Under the pieces are notes generated by a model. It was given only the letters and a program-made list of their open reading frames with translations. It did not search any database and was not told the DNA's origin. From DASYSL01 sp036003365 (GTDB lineage: Bacteria; Eisenbacteria; RBG-16-71-46; DASYSL01): 32,834 nucleotides of DNA. A program made the translations under genes and the position numbers. Shown piece after piece: positions 1-7,457 of the stretch (the stretch's first letter is position 1; every line of letters begins with the position of its first letter). Where the stretch lies: NCBI GenBank assembly GCA_036003365.1, contig DASYSL010000152.1, positions 1 to 32,834 on the forward strand, in the 5' to 3' direction.

Positions 1-438
1 GCTGCCCACAGGAGCGCGCGCCAGCGTGAAGCCCTGCTCGAGGCCCTGCTCGTCGTTCACGTACCACTCTATGAGATCGCCGCGGCGATACTCCATGCGA
101 TTGCCATGAGCGGCGCGCCTGGCGCGCCCGGGAGCGCGCAGCGCGGACTCGCGGCCGTAGCCGGCAAGCGAGAGCTGCCAGCTCCAGGACTGCGACGTCG
201 CCACCCGCGGCACCACACGCACGCCGTTCGCCTCGAAGTAGATGCGCAGGTCATGGGCGCGATTGGGTGCCTGAGGCTCGGTCCCGGAGATCGCGTACTC
301 GGCCCGGGCGATGCGGGCTTCGACGGTGGCCAGCCACTGCGCGCTGGGCGCAGGGCTCTGGGGCTTCGCCATATGGTGGGGCGCGTCGGCCAGGGCAAAG
401 AGCAAGACGAGGGCGCAAACCCGGGCGATATGGCGCAT
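1..438 (-). CDS. FG-GAP / integrin-like exported protein, N-terminal part
   Basis: Open from ATG at 438 to the window edge, so only the first 146 residues are visible. A signal peptide is clear (RHIAR then a hydrophobic run VCALVLLFALADA). Around residues 117-138 it reads YRRGDLIEWYVN then GLEQGFTL; this stretch is typical of the N-terminal domain that precedes FG-GAP (integrin alpha-type) beta-propeller repeats in large secreted proteins of myxobacteria and related phyla. The repeats themselves would lie outside the window, so the family call rests on this motif only. The start is supported by GGAG at 445-448 (minus strand), six bases from the ATG, and by the signal peptide. It is transcribed away from the copper island, and role and ligand are unknown. 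Confidence 0.72.
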   Translation of the reverse strand, partial: MRHIARVCALVLLFALADAPHHMAKPQSPAPSAQWLATVEARIARAEYAISGTEPQAPNRAHDLRIYFEANGVRVVPRVATSQSWSWQLSLAGYGRESALRAPGRARRAAHGNRMEYRRGDLIEWYVNDEQGLEQGFTLARAPVGS

Positions 439-470
439 CGAAGGCTCCAATGTGGTGAGGTGAGGGGTCA

Positions 471-499
471 ATTATGGCAGAGGTTCTTGAGCATTTCAC
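471..499 (-). promoter_or_regulatory. candidate promoter of the FG-GAP gene
   Basis: On the minus strand GTGAAA (499-494) and CATAAT (476-471) are separated by 17 bases, four and five matches to the -35 and -10 consensus. The start point would be near 464, giving a leader of about 26 bases with the GGAG ribosome binding site in it. Promoter consensus in this phylum is not established, so this is tentative. Confidence 0.35.
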
Positions 500-569
500 G
501 CGCAGAGTGGCTTGTCATGTTGTTCACTGGGGCCTCACTTGACCTGGCGCGTCCATGTGCCGAAAATAG

Positions 570-971
570 ATGCGTATGCGACTGCTCCGTCGTTTGCTCG
601 GTTCGCGGGCCCATGTCGCCGCCATGGCGGTGCTGGCGCTCACCCTTCAGGCGAGCTCGTCCGGCTATGTGCAGGCGTGTCCGATGAAGACGCAGGCGAT
701 GATGGCGAGGCACGCGTGCTGTCAGGCCGCCAACGCCTGCCATATGCCGGGACGGACCGAGCGCAAGGCGTGCTGCTTCTTTGGCGTGATGTCTCCCTGC
801 GCCGACGGAGCGGTGAGCGAGGCGCGTTTGAGCGCGCCCACCGCGACCGCTGCGGTCGTCGCTGCGACCCCGGCGCTGCCCTTGTGGGCTGCGCTTGCGG
901 CTCCGGCTTCCACCTCCGCGCCGCCGATTCTCGAAGCCCCTCCACATCGAAGCTCCATCCTCCTGATCTGA
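570..971 (+). CDS. small exported Cys/Met/His-rich protein, probable copper-sensing or copper-binding leader peptide
   Basis: 133 residues (an in-frame ATG at 576 is an alternative start). A basic N-terminus and hydrophobic stretch (about residues 5-30) form a signal peptide. The mature part has seven cysteines at 37, 50, 51, 57, 68, 69 and 77, in motifs CPM, HACC, CHM and ACCFFG, with several Met and His: a soft-metal (Cu+/Ag+) ligand set. The C-terminal third is Ala/Pro-rich and ends with PPILEAPPHRSSILLI just before the stop. It is the first gene of the copper island, 77 bases before the outer-membrane factor. I do not recognise a named family; it resembles DUF2946-type copper leader proteins in size, export signal, Cys motifs and Pro-rich tail, but I cannot confirm homology. 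The overlapping frame at 512-988 lacks these properties and is a shadow. The product may be functional as a chaperone, or matter mainly through its translation (see 976-1042). Confidence 0.7.
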   Translation: MRMRLLRRLLGSRAHVAAMAVLALTLQASSSGYVQACPMKTQAMMARHACCQAANACHMPGRTERKACCFFGVMSPCADGAVSEARLSAPTATAAVVAATPALPLWAALAAPASTSAPPILEAPPHRSSILLI

Positions 972-975
972 ACGT

Positions 976-1042
976 CCTCTCTTCGTGACCCGACGCCGCG
1001 TCCGCGGCGCTCGCGGGATTCGTGTTTTCAACGAAGAAGAGG
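976..1042 (+). promoter_or_regulatory. RNA helix that can bury the ribosome binding site of the outer-membrane factor gene
   Basis: Bases 976-986 (CCTCTCTTCGT) can pair with 1031-1042 (ACGAAGAAGAGG) as eleven Watson-Crick pairs with one bulged A at 1037. The 3' arm contains the whole Shine-Dalgarno GAAGAGG (1036-1042) used by the start at 1049. Inside the loop, 994-1000 and 1003-1009 form a second, perfect 7-bp GC hairpin (CGCCGCG / CGCGGCG). The 5' arm starts five bases after the stop codon of the upstream Cys-rich gene (969-971), so a ribosome terminating or stalled there would cover it and free the site. The pairing is seen directly; the regulatory role is inferred by analogy with the cutF-cutO and cruR leaders. 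Confidence 0.55.
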
Positions 1043-1048
1043 ATGTCC

Positions 1049-2359
1049 ATGCGCAAAGCAATCTGGTTGTGCGCGCTCGCGCTCGTGTGCGCGCCGCACC
1101 CGGCGCTCGCCGACGAGCATGAAGGCATGCGCTCGTCGGGGGCCCTTACCGACAGTCTCGCGCTCCTTTCGACGCTCGATCTGCCCACGCTCGAGCGCTG
1201 GGTGGTGCGCCAGAATGCCGACGCCGAAGCCGCACGCCAGGCGTATCGGGCCGCGCTCGAGGTGCCGGGCACCACCGGCTGGGAAGATCCCGTGCTCGAT
1301 TTCTCGCTCGGGCCTGCGACGCTCGGTAGCGACGAGTTCGGCACGGCGTATCGCATCGGCGTGCGCCAGGCGATCCCGCTCGGCAAGCTGGGCTCACCGC
1401 GAGACGTCGCGCTGCGTGAGGCCGCGGCGAGCTCCGCCGATCTCGACGCCACGCTCAACGACATCCTGCGCACTGCGCGCGTGACCTATGCCGAGTACGC
1501 GCGCGCGCTCGCCTCCGCCGTGGTGCTCAACGAGATGCGCCAGGTAGTCGAGCAAGTGCGCCGCGTCGCCCTATCGCGCTACGCCAGCGGGCTCGTGGGC
1601 GAGGCCGACGCGCTCATGGCCGAGACCGAGCTGTCGATGATCGAGCACCAGGCGATCGAGAGCGACAACGACGTCGGACGCGCCACCGCGCGCCTGAACG
1701 CGCTCCTGCATCGCTCGTGGGACGCCTCGCTGCCCTTGCCGCCGCCGCGCTTCGATCCGCCGGGGAAGGTGCCCGAGCTGCGTGCGCTCATCGAGGAAGC
1801 CTGGGTGGAGCGGCCGGAGATCCTCGCCGCCTCCTGGCGCTATCGCGCCGACGAGGCGCGCGTGCGCATCGCCCAGAGCGCACGGATTCCGCGGCTCGAG
1901 TTCATGGCCGCCTACGACCGGTTCTGGCAGGAGACCGATCTGCGCCCGAGCGTTGGGGTTTCGGTGAGCGTGCCGATCTTCGCCGGTCGGCGCTCTGCCG
2001 CCGTTGGCGAAGCGCAGGCCGGGCTGCTTGCCGCCCGCGCCAAGCAGGTCTCGGTGACCGATCGCGTGGCCTTCGAAGTGCAGTCGGCCTATCTCGACGT
2101 GCAGCAGAGCGCGCACGAAGCGCAGCTCGTGCGCGAGACCCAATTGCCCGTGGCGCAACGCGCCCTGGGCGCCGCGCGCGCCGGATACGAGTCGGGGAAG
2201 AACGATTTCACCGCCTTGCTCCAGGCCGAGCGCGACCTCACCGAAGCGCGGCTCATGAATCTGCGCGTGCTCGGCGAGTATCACGCCGCCCGCGCCGAGC
2301 TGGCTTGGGCCGTGGGCAAGCTGCCGCCCTGGATCGGCGTGGGAGGGACGACGCCATGA
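1049..2359 (+). CDS. TolC/CusC-type outer-membrane efflux factor
   Basis: 436 residues from the ATG at 1049. This start is preferred over in-frame codons at 1022 and 1043 because GAAGAGG at 1036-1042 is six bases upstream and the signal peptide (MRKAIWLCALALVCAPHPALA) then begins properly. The rest is alpha-helical, Ala/Glu/Arg-rich, with the internally repeated layout of the outer membrane efflux protein family (PF02321): each half has long helices (DILRTARVTYAEYARAL; VAFEVQSAYLDVQQSAH) and a short beta part (LDFSLGP; PSVGVSVSVPIFAG). The length fits CusC/CzcC. It should form the trimeric outer-membrane channel for the CusB and CusA proteins encoded next. Its stop overlaps the cusB start (ATGA). 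No lipobox is seen, unlike E. coli CusC. Confidence 0.88.
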   Translation: MRKAIWLCALALVCAPHPALADEHEGMRSSGALTDSLALLSTLDLPTLERWVVRQNADAEAARQAYRAALEVPGTTGWEDPVLDFSLGPATLGSDEFGTAYRIGVRQAIPLGKLGSPRDVALREAAASSADLDATLNDILRTARVTYAEYARALASAVVLNEMRQVVEQVRRVALSRYASGLVGEADALMAETELSMIEHQAIESDNDVGRATARLNALLHRSWDASLPLPPPRFDPPGKVPELRALIEEAWVERPEILAASWRYRADEARVRIAQSARIPRLEFMAAYDRFWQETDLRPSVGVSVSVPIFAGRRSAAVGEAQAGLLAARAKQVSVTDRVAFEVQSAYLDVQQSAHEAQLVRETQLPVAQRALGAARAGYESGKNDFTALLQAERDLTEARLMNLRVLGEYHAARAELAWAVGKLPPWIGVGGTTP

Positions 2360-3792
2360 AGCGCTGGATCGGTTTGGCTTTGGCACTGCTCGTCGCCGGC
2401 TGCGCGCGCGAGAGCATGGACGTGCGCCAGGTCGAAGACTTGCGCATCGGCGTGGCGATCGCACCAGAGGCGCCCAAGGTCGGCACCAACGTGCTGCGCA
2501 TGAAGATCGAGGATGCGAGCGGCAAGCCGGTGCGCGGCGCGCGCGTGGACGCGCTCGTTTTCATGTCCGCCATGGGGGCCATGCCGCGCATGGAATCGAA
2601 GCCTGCGCTGGCGGAGAAGTCGCCCGGCGTCTACGAGGGCAAGTTCGGGCTCGCCATGGGCGGGAGCTGGGACATCGATGTCGCCGTGGCGCCGGCGGGT
2701 CGCAACGTGACACGCGCCGACTTGCGACTCACGGTGGGCGTGCCGGGAGTGACGTGGGTCACCGAGGGAACGGGCCATGCCGCGCCGGGCGACAGTGCCG
2801 TCGCCACCGTCGTGCTCTCGGACGCGCGGCGCCAGGAGATTGGCGTCACCACGGCACCGGTCACCAAGCGCAAGCTCGACTACACGCGCCGCGTCTCCGG
2901 TCGCGTCGCCTACGATGAGTCGCGCCGCGCCGAGGTCACGCTCAAGTACCAGGGTTACGTGCGCTCGCTGCGCGCCGATTTCGTCGGCCAGAGCGTGCGG
3001 AAGGGCGAGAACCTGCTCACCATCTACAGCCCCGACGTCTACTCGGCCGAGCGCGAGTTCATCGAGGCGGTGGCGGTTCGTGACAGCTTGCCCCGTGGCG
3101 CGGCCGCAGACCGCGCCGCCGATCTCGCGGCCGCGGCGCGCCAGCGCCTGGCGCTCTGGGATCTCTCGCCGGCGCAGATCAAGCAGCTCGAGTACTCGCG
3201 CAAGGCGAGCGAGACGGTGTCCGTGCTCTCGCCGGTGAGCGGCGTGATCACCGACAAGATGATCGTGCAAGGCTCAGCCGTCATGCCCGGGCAGACGCTC
3301 TTCAAGATCGCGCCCATCGATCCGGTGTGGATCATGGCCGACGTCTATCCCTACGAGATGGCGTCGCTCAAGGTGGGCGATCCGGTGCGCGTGAGCCTGC
3401 CGGCGGGCGGGCGCGCCCTGCGCGGGGGGCGTATCTCGTTCATCTATCCGTTCCTCGAAAGCGAGACGCATACGGGCCAGGTGCGAATCGAGGTGCCGAA
3501 CGGGGACCGCGCGCTGCTTCCGGATCAGCTCGTGGACGTGGAGATCGCCGTGCCCCTGGGCGCGCGTCTCGCCGTGCCCGCGTCGGCCGTGCTCTTCAAC
3601 GGGGACCGCAAGCTCGTATTCGTGGACACGGGCGGCGGCCGCCTCGCGCCGCGTGAGGTGAAGCTCGGCGCCAAGGCCGGCGACTGGTACGCGGTCGACG
3701 CAGGGCTCAGCGAAGGCGACGTGGTCGTGACCTCGGGCAACTTCCTGGTCGCGGCCGAGAGCCGTCTGCGCGCGCCGGAGGCGGCACCTTGA
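2356..3792 (+). CDS. cusB: CusB-type periplasmic adaptor of heavy-metal RND efflux, lipoprotein, with extra N-terminal Met-rich domain
   Basis: 478 residues, starting at the ATG that overlaps the preceding stop; the longer open frame upstream is not coding. Residues 1-16 are a lipoprotein signal (LLVAGC, lipid Cys16). Residues about 25-115 form a small beta domain like the FixH/YtkA type (PKVGTNVLRMKIEDASGKPV, and a methionine ladder M70, M73, M76, M79), which E. coli CusB lacks in this form. From about 145 it follows the membrane fusion protein pattern: YTRRVSGRVAYDESR, barrel-sandwich half LKYQGYVRSL, helical hairpin, the second half SPVSGVITDKMIVQGSAV, then beta-barrel and membrane-proximal domains (KVGDPVRVSLPAGG; AVPASAVLFNGDRKLVFV). 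It links CusA to the outer-membrane factor and in E. coli hands Cu(I) to CusA. The Met ladder may bind copper in the same way; that part is inference. Confidence 0.88.
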   Translation: MKRWIGLALALLVAGCARESMDVRQVEDLRIGVAIAPEAPKVGTNVLRMKIEDASGKPVRGARVDALVFMSAMGAMPRMESKPALAEKSPGVYEGKFGLAMGGSWDIDVAVAPAGRNVTRADLRLTVGVPGVTWVTEGTGHAAPGDSAVATVVLSDARRQEIGVTTAPVTKRKLDYTRRVSGRVAYDESRRAEVTLKYQGYVRSLRADFVGQSVRKGENLLTIYSPDVYSAEREFIEAVAVRDSLPRGAAADRAADLAAAARQRLALWDLSPAQIKQLEYSRKASETVSVLSPVSGVITDKMIVQGSAVMPGQTLFKIAPIDPVWIMADVYPYEMASLKVGDPVRVSLPAGGRALRGGRISFIYPFLESETHTGQVRIEVPNGDRALLPDQLVDVEIAVPLGARLAVPASAVLFNGDRKLVFVDTGGGRLAPREVKLGAKAGDWYAVDAGLSEGDVVVTSGNFLVAAESRLRAPEAAP

Positions 3793-6700
3793 TCGCGCGC
3801 GTCATTGCGGCCTGCGCACGGGCTCCTTTCTTCACCCTGCTCGCGGTGGCGGCCGGCGTGGCGTGGGGTGTCCACGCGCTCGCCCACACGCCGCTCGACG
3901 CCATCCCCGATCTCTCGGATACGCAGGTCATCATCTCGACCGAGTGGCCCGGGCGCAGCCCCGACCTGGTCGAAGATCAGGTCACGTATCCGATCGTGAG
4001 CGCTCTGCTCTCGGCGCCGCACGTGCGCTACGTGCGCGGCCAGAGCATGATGGGCGACTCCTTCGTGTACGTGGTCTTCGAGGACGGCACCGATCTCTAC
4101 TGGGCGCGCAGCCGCGTGCTCGAATACCTGTCGTCGATCCGCGGCCGGTTGCCGGACGGTGTCGAGCCGCAGTTGGGCCCGGATGCCACGAGCGTGGGCT
4201 GGGTGTTCGAGTACGCGCTCGTCGACACCACGGGCAGGAACGATCTCGCGAGCTTGCGCTCGTTCCAGGACTGGACGCTGCGCTACTGGCTGCAATCGGT
4301 GGACGGCGTAGCCGAGGTCGCGAGCGTGGGCGGGTTCGTGCGCGAGTACCAGGTCGATCTCGATCCGGTGCGCCTCGCCAACTATGGGATTTCGCTGTCG
4401 GCGGTGGCCGACGCCATCTCGCATTCGAACAACGACGTCGGCGGCGGCGCCGTGGAGATCGCCGAGCACGAGCACTTCGTGCGCGGCCGGGGCTACATCA
4501 AGTCGATCGAAGACGTGGCGACGGTGCCGGTCATGACCAACGCCAACGGCGTCCCCGTCACCGTGGGCGACCTGGGCGACGTCCATCTCGGCCCCGAGCA
4601 GCGACGCGGCATCGCCGAGCTGAACGGGCGCGGCGAAGTCGTGGGCGGCATCGTGGTCATGCGCCAGGGGGAAAACGCGCTGCGTGTGATCGATCGCGTC
4701 AAGGCGCGCCTCGCCGATGCCCAGCGCTCCCTGCCGCCGGGCGTGCACCTGGTGGTGACGTACGACCGCTCGCAGCTCATCCGCCGCGCGGTCGACAATC
4801 TGTGGCACAAGCTGCTCGAGGAGATGATCGTCGTCAGCTTGGTGATCCTGCTCTTCCTGTTCCACTTCCGCAGCGCGCTCATTCCCATTCTGTCCTTGCC
4901 CGTGGCCGTGCTGCTCGCGTTCATCCCCATGAGCGCTCAGGGGCTCACCGCCAACATCATGTCGCTGGGCGGCATCGCGGTGGCCATCGGCGCCATGGTC
5001 GACGCCTCGATCATCATGGTCGAGAACGTGCACAAACGGCTCGAAGCCTGGGAGGAAGCGGGACGCCCGGGCCCGCGCGAGGCCGTGGTCGTGGCGGGCC
5101 TCTCGGAAGTCGGGCGCTCGATCTTCTTCGCGCTGCTCGTCATCACGGTGAGCTTCCTGCCCATCTTCACGCTCACCGGCACCGAGGGACGGCTCTTCAA
5201 GCCGCTCGCCTTCACCAAGACTTACTCGATGGCGTTCGCCGCCCTCCTTGCCATCACGCTCACGCCGGCCCTGGCACTCCTCTTCATCCGCGGACGCATC
5301 CGTCCCGAGCGCGAGAACCCCATCAACCGCTGGCTGGTCACGCGCTACGCCGGCGTCGTGCGCTGGGTGGTGCGGCGCCGGCGCATCGTATTCTGGACCG
5401 CGGGCATCCTGCTCGCCACGGCGATCCCGGTGTTCTTGTCGCTGAGCAGTGAGTTCATGCCGCCGCTCAACGAGGGCACGCTCCTCTACATGCCCACGGC
5501 ACCGCCTGGCATCTCGGACCGTGAAGCCTCCGACGTGCTCTCCAGCATGAACCGGCGCATCCGCACGTTCCCCGAGGTGGAAACGGTGTTCGGCAAGGTG
5601 GGCCGCGCCAAGACGGCCACGGATCCGGCCCCGCTCTCGATGGTCGAGACGGTGATCTCTCTCAAACCGGAGTCCGAGTGGCCTGCCGGCATGACGTGGG
5701 AGAAGCTCATCTCCCAGATGGACGCCGCATTGCGTTATCCCGGCATGCCCAACATCTGGTGGATGCCCATCCAGACGCGTCTCGAGATGCTGGCCACCGG
5801 TGTGCGCAGCAATCTCGGCATCAAGGTATTCGGGCCGAACCTCACGGAGATCGAGCGCATCTCGGTGGCCATCGAGCGCGCGCTCGCCAACGTGAAGGGC
5901 ACGCGCAGCGCCTACGCCGAACGGCTGACCGGCGGCTACTATCTCGATTTCGACATCGATCGCGCCGCGGCCGCGCGTTACGGGCTGCGCGTGGGTGACG
6001 TCGAGGACGTGATCGAAGCGGCGATTGGCGGGCACCAGGCGACTCAGACCATCGAGGGGCGCGAGCGCTATGCGGTCACGGTGCGCTACGCGCGTGCGTT
6101 GCGCCAGGATCCGGACGAGCTCGAGCGCGTGCTCGTGCCGCTGCCTCGGGGCGGCAACGTGCCGCTCGCGCAGGTCGCGCATCTGCGATTCGTGAACGGC
6201 CCGCCCATGCTGCTCGAGGAAGGCGGCCAGCTCTTCGGCCTGGTGTCGGTCGATGTGGCCGGACGCGGCATCGTGAACTACGTCGAGGATGCCAAGCGCG
6301 TGGTGGCCCGCGAGGTGGCACTGCCGCCGGGCTATCGCATCGACTGGGCGGGGCAGTTCCAGTACTACGAGCGCGCCAAGGCGCGGCTCGCGCTCGTCGT
6401 GCCGCTCACGCTCGCGCTCGTGGCGTTCCTTCTCTACTTGAGTTTCCGCTCCCTCAAGGAGACGGCGATCGTCCTGCTCGCGGTCCCGTTCTCGCTCGTG
6501 GGCGCGGTGTGGATTCTCGCGCTCCTGGGCTTCAAACTGAGCGTGGCGGTGTGGGTGGGCATGATCGCCCTCGCCGGGTTGGACGCCGAGACCGGGGCCA
6601 TCATGCTCCTCTATCTCAATTTGAGTCATCGCAAGTGGGCCCAAGAAGGCCGCCTGCGCACGCGCGCCGACCTCGAGGATGCGATCGTGGACGGCGCGGC

Positions 6701-6923
6701 CCACCGCATCCGCCCCAAGATGATGACCGTTCTGACCATCTTGATCGGCCTCCTGCCCATCCTGTGGGGCTCGGGGGCCGGGTCGGACGTCATGAAGCGC
6801 ATCGCCGCCCCCATGGCGGGGGGCGTGGTGACCTCGTTTTTGCTGGAGCTGGCCGTGTATCCTGCGATCTACGCGTGGTGGAAGGGAAGGCGGCTCGGGG
6901 GGGCGCCCTCCTCTTCCTCATGA
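3789..6923 (+). CDS. cusA: CusA-type Cu(I)/Ag(I) RND efflux pump
   Basis: 1044 residues, full family length, starting with TTG that overlaps the cusB stop (TTGA). It is the inner-membrane proton antiporter of a CusCBA-type complex. The relay residues of transmembrane helix 4 are present at the E. coli CusA positions: D405 and E412 in GAMVDASIIMVEN. The three methionines that bind Cu(I)/Ag(I) in the periplasmic cleft of CusA (M573, M623, M672) are matched by M568 (LLYMPTAPPG), M618 (APLSMVETV) and M667 (RLEMLATGV), with the 50-residue spacing between the first two conserved exactly. This argues for monovalent copper/silver rather than the Zn/Co/Ni substrates of CzcA. Twelve hydrophobic helices in the usual two blocks (around 340-530 and 870-1030) are visible. 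The long open frame on the opposite strand is a codon-bias artefact. Confidence 0.95.
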   Translation: MIARVIAACARAPFFTLLAVAAGVAWGVHALAHTPLDAIPDLSDTQVIISTEWPGRSPDLVEDQVTYPIVSALLSAPHVRYVRGQSMMGDSFVYVVFEDGTDLYWARSRVLEYLSSIRGRLPDGVEPQLGPDATSVGWVFEYALVDTTGRNDLASLRSFQDWTLRYWLQSVDGVAEVASVGGFVREYQVDLDPVRLANYGISLSAVADAISHSNNDVGGGAVEIAEHEHFVRGRGYIKSIEDVATVPVMTNANGVPVTVGDLGDVHLGPEQRRGIAELNGRGEVVGGIVVMRQGENALRVIDRVKARLADAQRSLPPGVHLVVTYDRSQLIRRAVDNLWHKLLEEMIVVSLVILLFLFHFRSALIPILSLPVAVLLAFIPMSAQGLTANIMSLGGIAVAIGAMVDASIIMVENVHKRLEAWEEAGRPGPREAVVVAGLSEVGRSIFFALLVITVSFLPIFTLTGTEGRLFKPLAFTKTYSMAFAALLAITLTPALALLFIRGRIRPERENPINRWLVTRYAGVVRWVVRRRRIVFWTAGILLATAIPVFLSLSSEFMPPLNEGTLLYMPTAPPGISDREASDVLSSMNRRIRTFPEVETVFGKVGRAKTATDPAPLSMVETVISLKPESEWPAGMTWEKLISQMDAALRYPGMPNIWWMPIQTRLEMLATGVRSNLGIKVFGPNLTEIERISVAIERALANVKGTRSAYAERLTGGYYLDFDIDRAAAARYGLRVGDVEDVIEAAIGGHQATQTIEGRERYAVTVRYARALRQDPDELERVLVPLPRGGNVPLAQVAHLRFVNGPPMLLEEGGQLFGLVSVDVAGRGIVNYVEDAKRVVAREVALPPGYRIDWAGQFQYYERAKARLALVVPLTLALVAFLLYLSFRSLKETAIVLLAVPFSLVGAVWILALLGFKLSVAVWVGMIALAGLDAETGAIMLLYLNLSHRKWAQEGRLRTRADLEDAIVDGAAHRIRPKMMTVLTILIGLLPILWGSGAGSDVMKRIAAPMAGGVVTSFLLELAVYPAIYAWWKGRRLGGAPSSSS

Positions 6924-6964
6924 GATCGCGCGTCGTACCACCCCTCGTCCCAAGGAGGAACGTG

Positions 6965-7408
6965 ATGAAACGGATTCGCTCGCAGATCGTCCTGACAATC
7001 GCCCTCGGCGCTCTCGTGGTCGCGGCTGCTTCTGCCGCCACGACGACGTCAAATACGGCCGCCAAACCTTCCGCCAAGCCGGCGGCGATGATGAGCCACG
7101 AGGCCACCGCGCCGGCCAAGACGCTGACCGGCGAAGTGCTCGACATGGGCTGCTATCTCGGCCACGAGGCGCACGGCGCCAAGCACGTGGCCTGCGGCAC
7201 CAAGTGCGTCGCTGGCGGGATGCCGATGGGTCTCCTGACCGCCGATGGCAGCGTTTACTTGATCACGATGAACCATGACAACGCCGATCCCTACAACCAG
7301 CTCAAGAAGATGGTCGGCCAGACGGTCACCGTCACCGGCGCGGTCAGCGAGCGGGCCGGCATGAAGGGAATCGACGTGACCGCAGCCAAGGTCGCGGCGA
7401 AGGGTTGA
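6965..7408 (+). CDS. small exported Cys/His protein of the copper island (uncharacterised)
   Basis: 147 residues from the ATG at 6965, which has AAGGAGG at 6952-6958 and a signal peptide (MKRIRSQIVLTIALGALVVAAASA); the longer open frame upstream is shadow. Residues 26-50 are a Thr/Ala/Lys/Met linker. The conserved-looking core starts TLTGEVLDMGCYLGHEAHG and has C63, H67, H70, H74, C77 and C81, then GMPMGLL and a beta-rich C-terminal domain (GSVYLITM, GQTVTVTGAVSE) suggesting a small OB-like fold. The C-x13-C-x3-C plus His cluster could be a copper or heme-thiolate site. I have seen similar GCYL...C..C..GMPMGLL proteins as hypothetical proteins but know no function. It sits 41 bases after cusA and 49 before the cytochrome gene, and is probably co-transcribed. 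A periplasmic copper buffer or redox partner is inference. Confidence 0.75.
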   Translation: MKRIRSQIVLTIALGALVVAAASAATTTSNTAAKPSAKPAAMMSHEATAPAKTLTGEVLDMGCYLGHEAHGAKHVACGTKCVAGGMPMGLLTADGSVYLITMNHDNADPYNQLKKMVGQTVTVTGAVSERAGMKGIDVTAAKVAAKG

Positions 7409-7421
7409 TCCAAAGCGGTTG

Positions 7422-7448
7422 CGCGCGCGTGGGGCCGCCACGCGCGCG
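7422..7448 (+). terminator. perfect 11-bp GC hairpin inside the copper operon
   Basis: Bases 7422-7432 (CGCGCGCGTGG) and 7438-7448 (CCACGCGCGCG) are perfect reverse complements around a 5-base loop. It begins 14 bases after the stop of the small Cys/His gene and ends nine bases before the cytochrome start. No T-run follows, so a full intrinsic terminator is unlikely. A pause, partial terminator or mRNA processing/stability element that sets different levels for the efflux and cytochrome-ATPase halves is plausible. Confidence 0.45.
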
Positions 7449-7457
7449 GACCCTCCT

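Noticed and set aside
520..575. CueR-, CsoR- or CopR-type operator upstream of the copper island
   Set aside because: TTGACC at 539-544 and GAAAAT at 562-567 are possible promoter boxes, but I find no dyad matching known copper operators, and the -10 would abut the start codon.
1717..2355. In-frame extension upstream of cusB
   Set aside because: Overlaps the outer-membrane factor gene in another frame, is Arg/Ala-rich, and the lipoprotein signal begins at 2356.
3525..6704. 1059-codon open frame on the minus strand opposite cusA
   Set aside because: It lacks any recognisable motif, is very rich in His, Arg, Asp and Glu, and mirrors the GC-rich third positions of cusA. An artefact of high GC.
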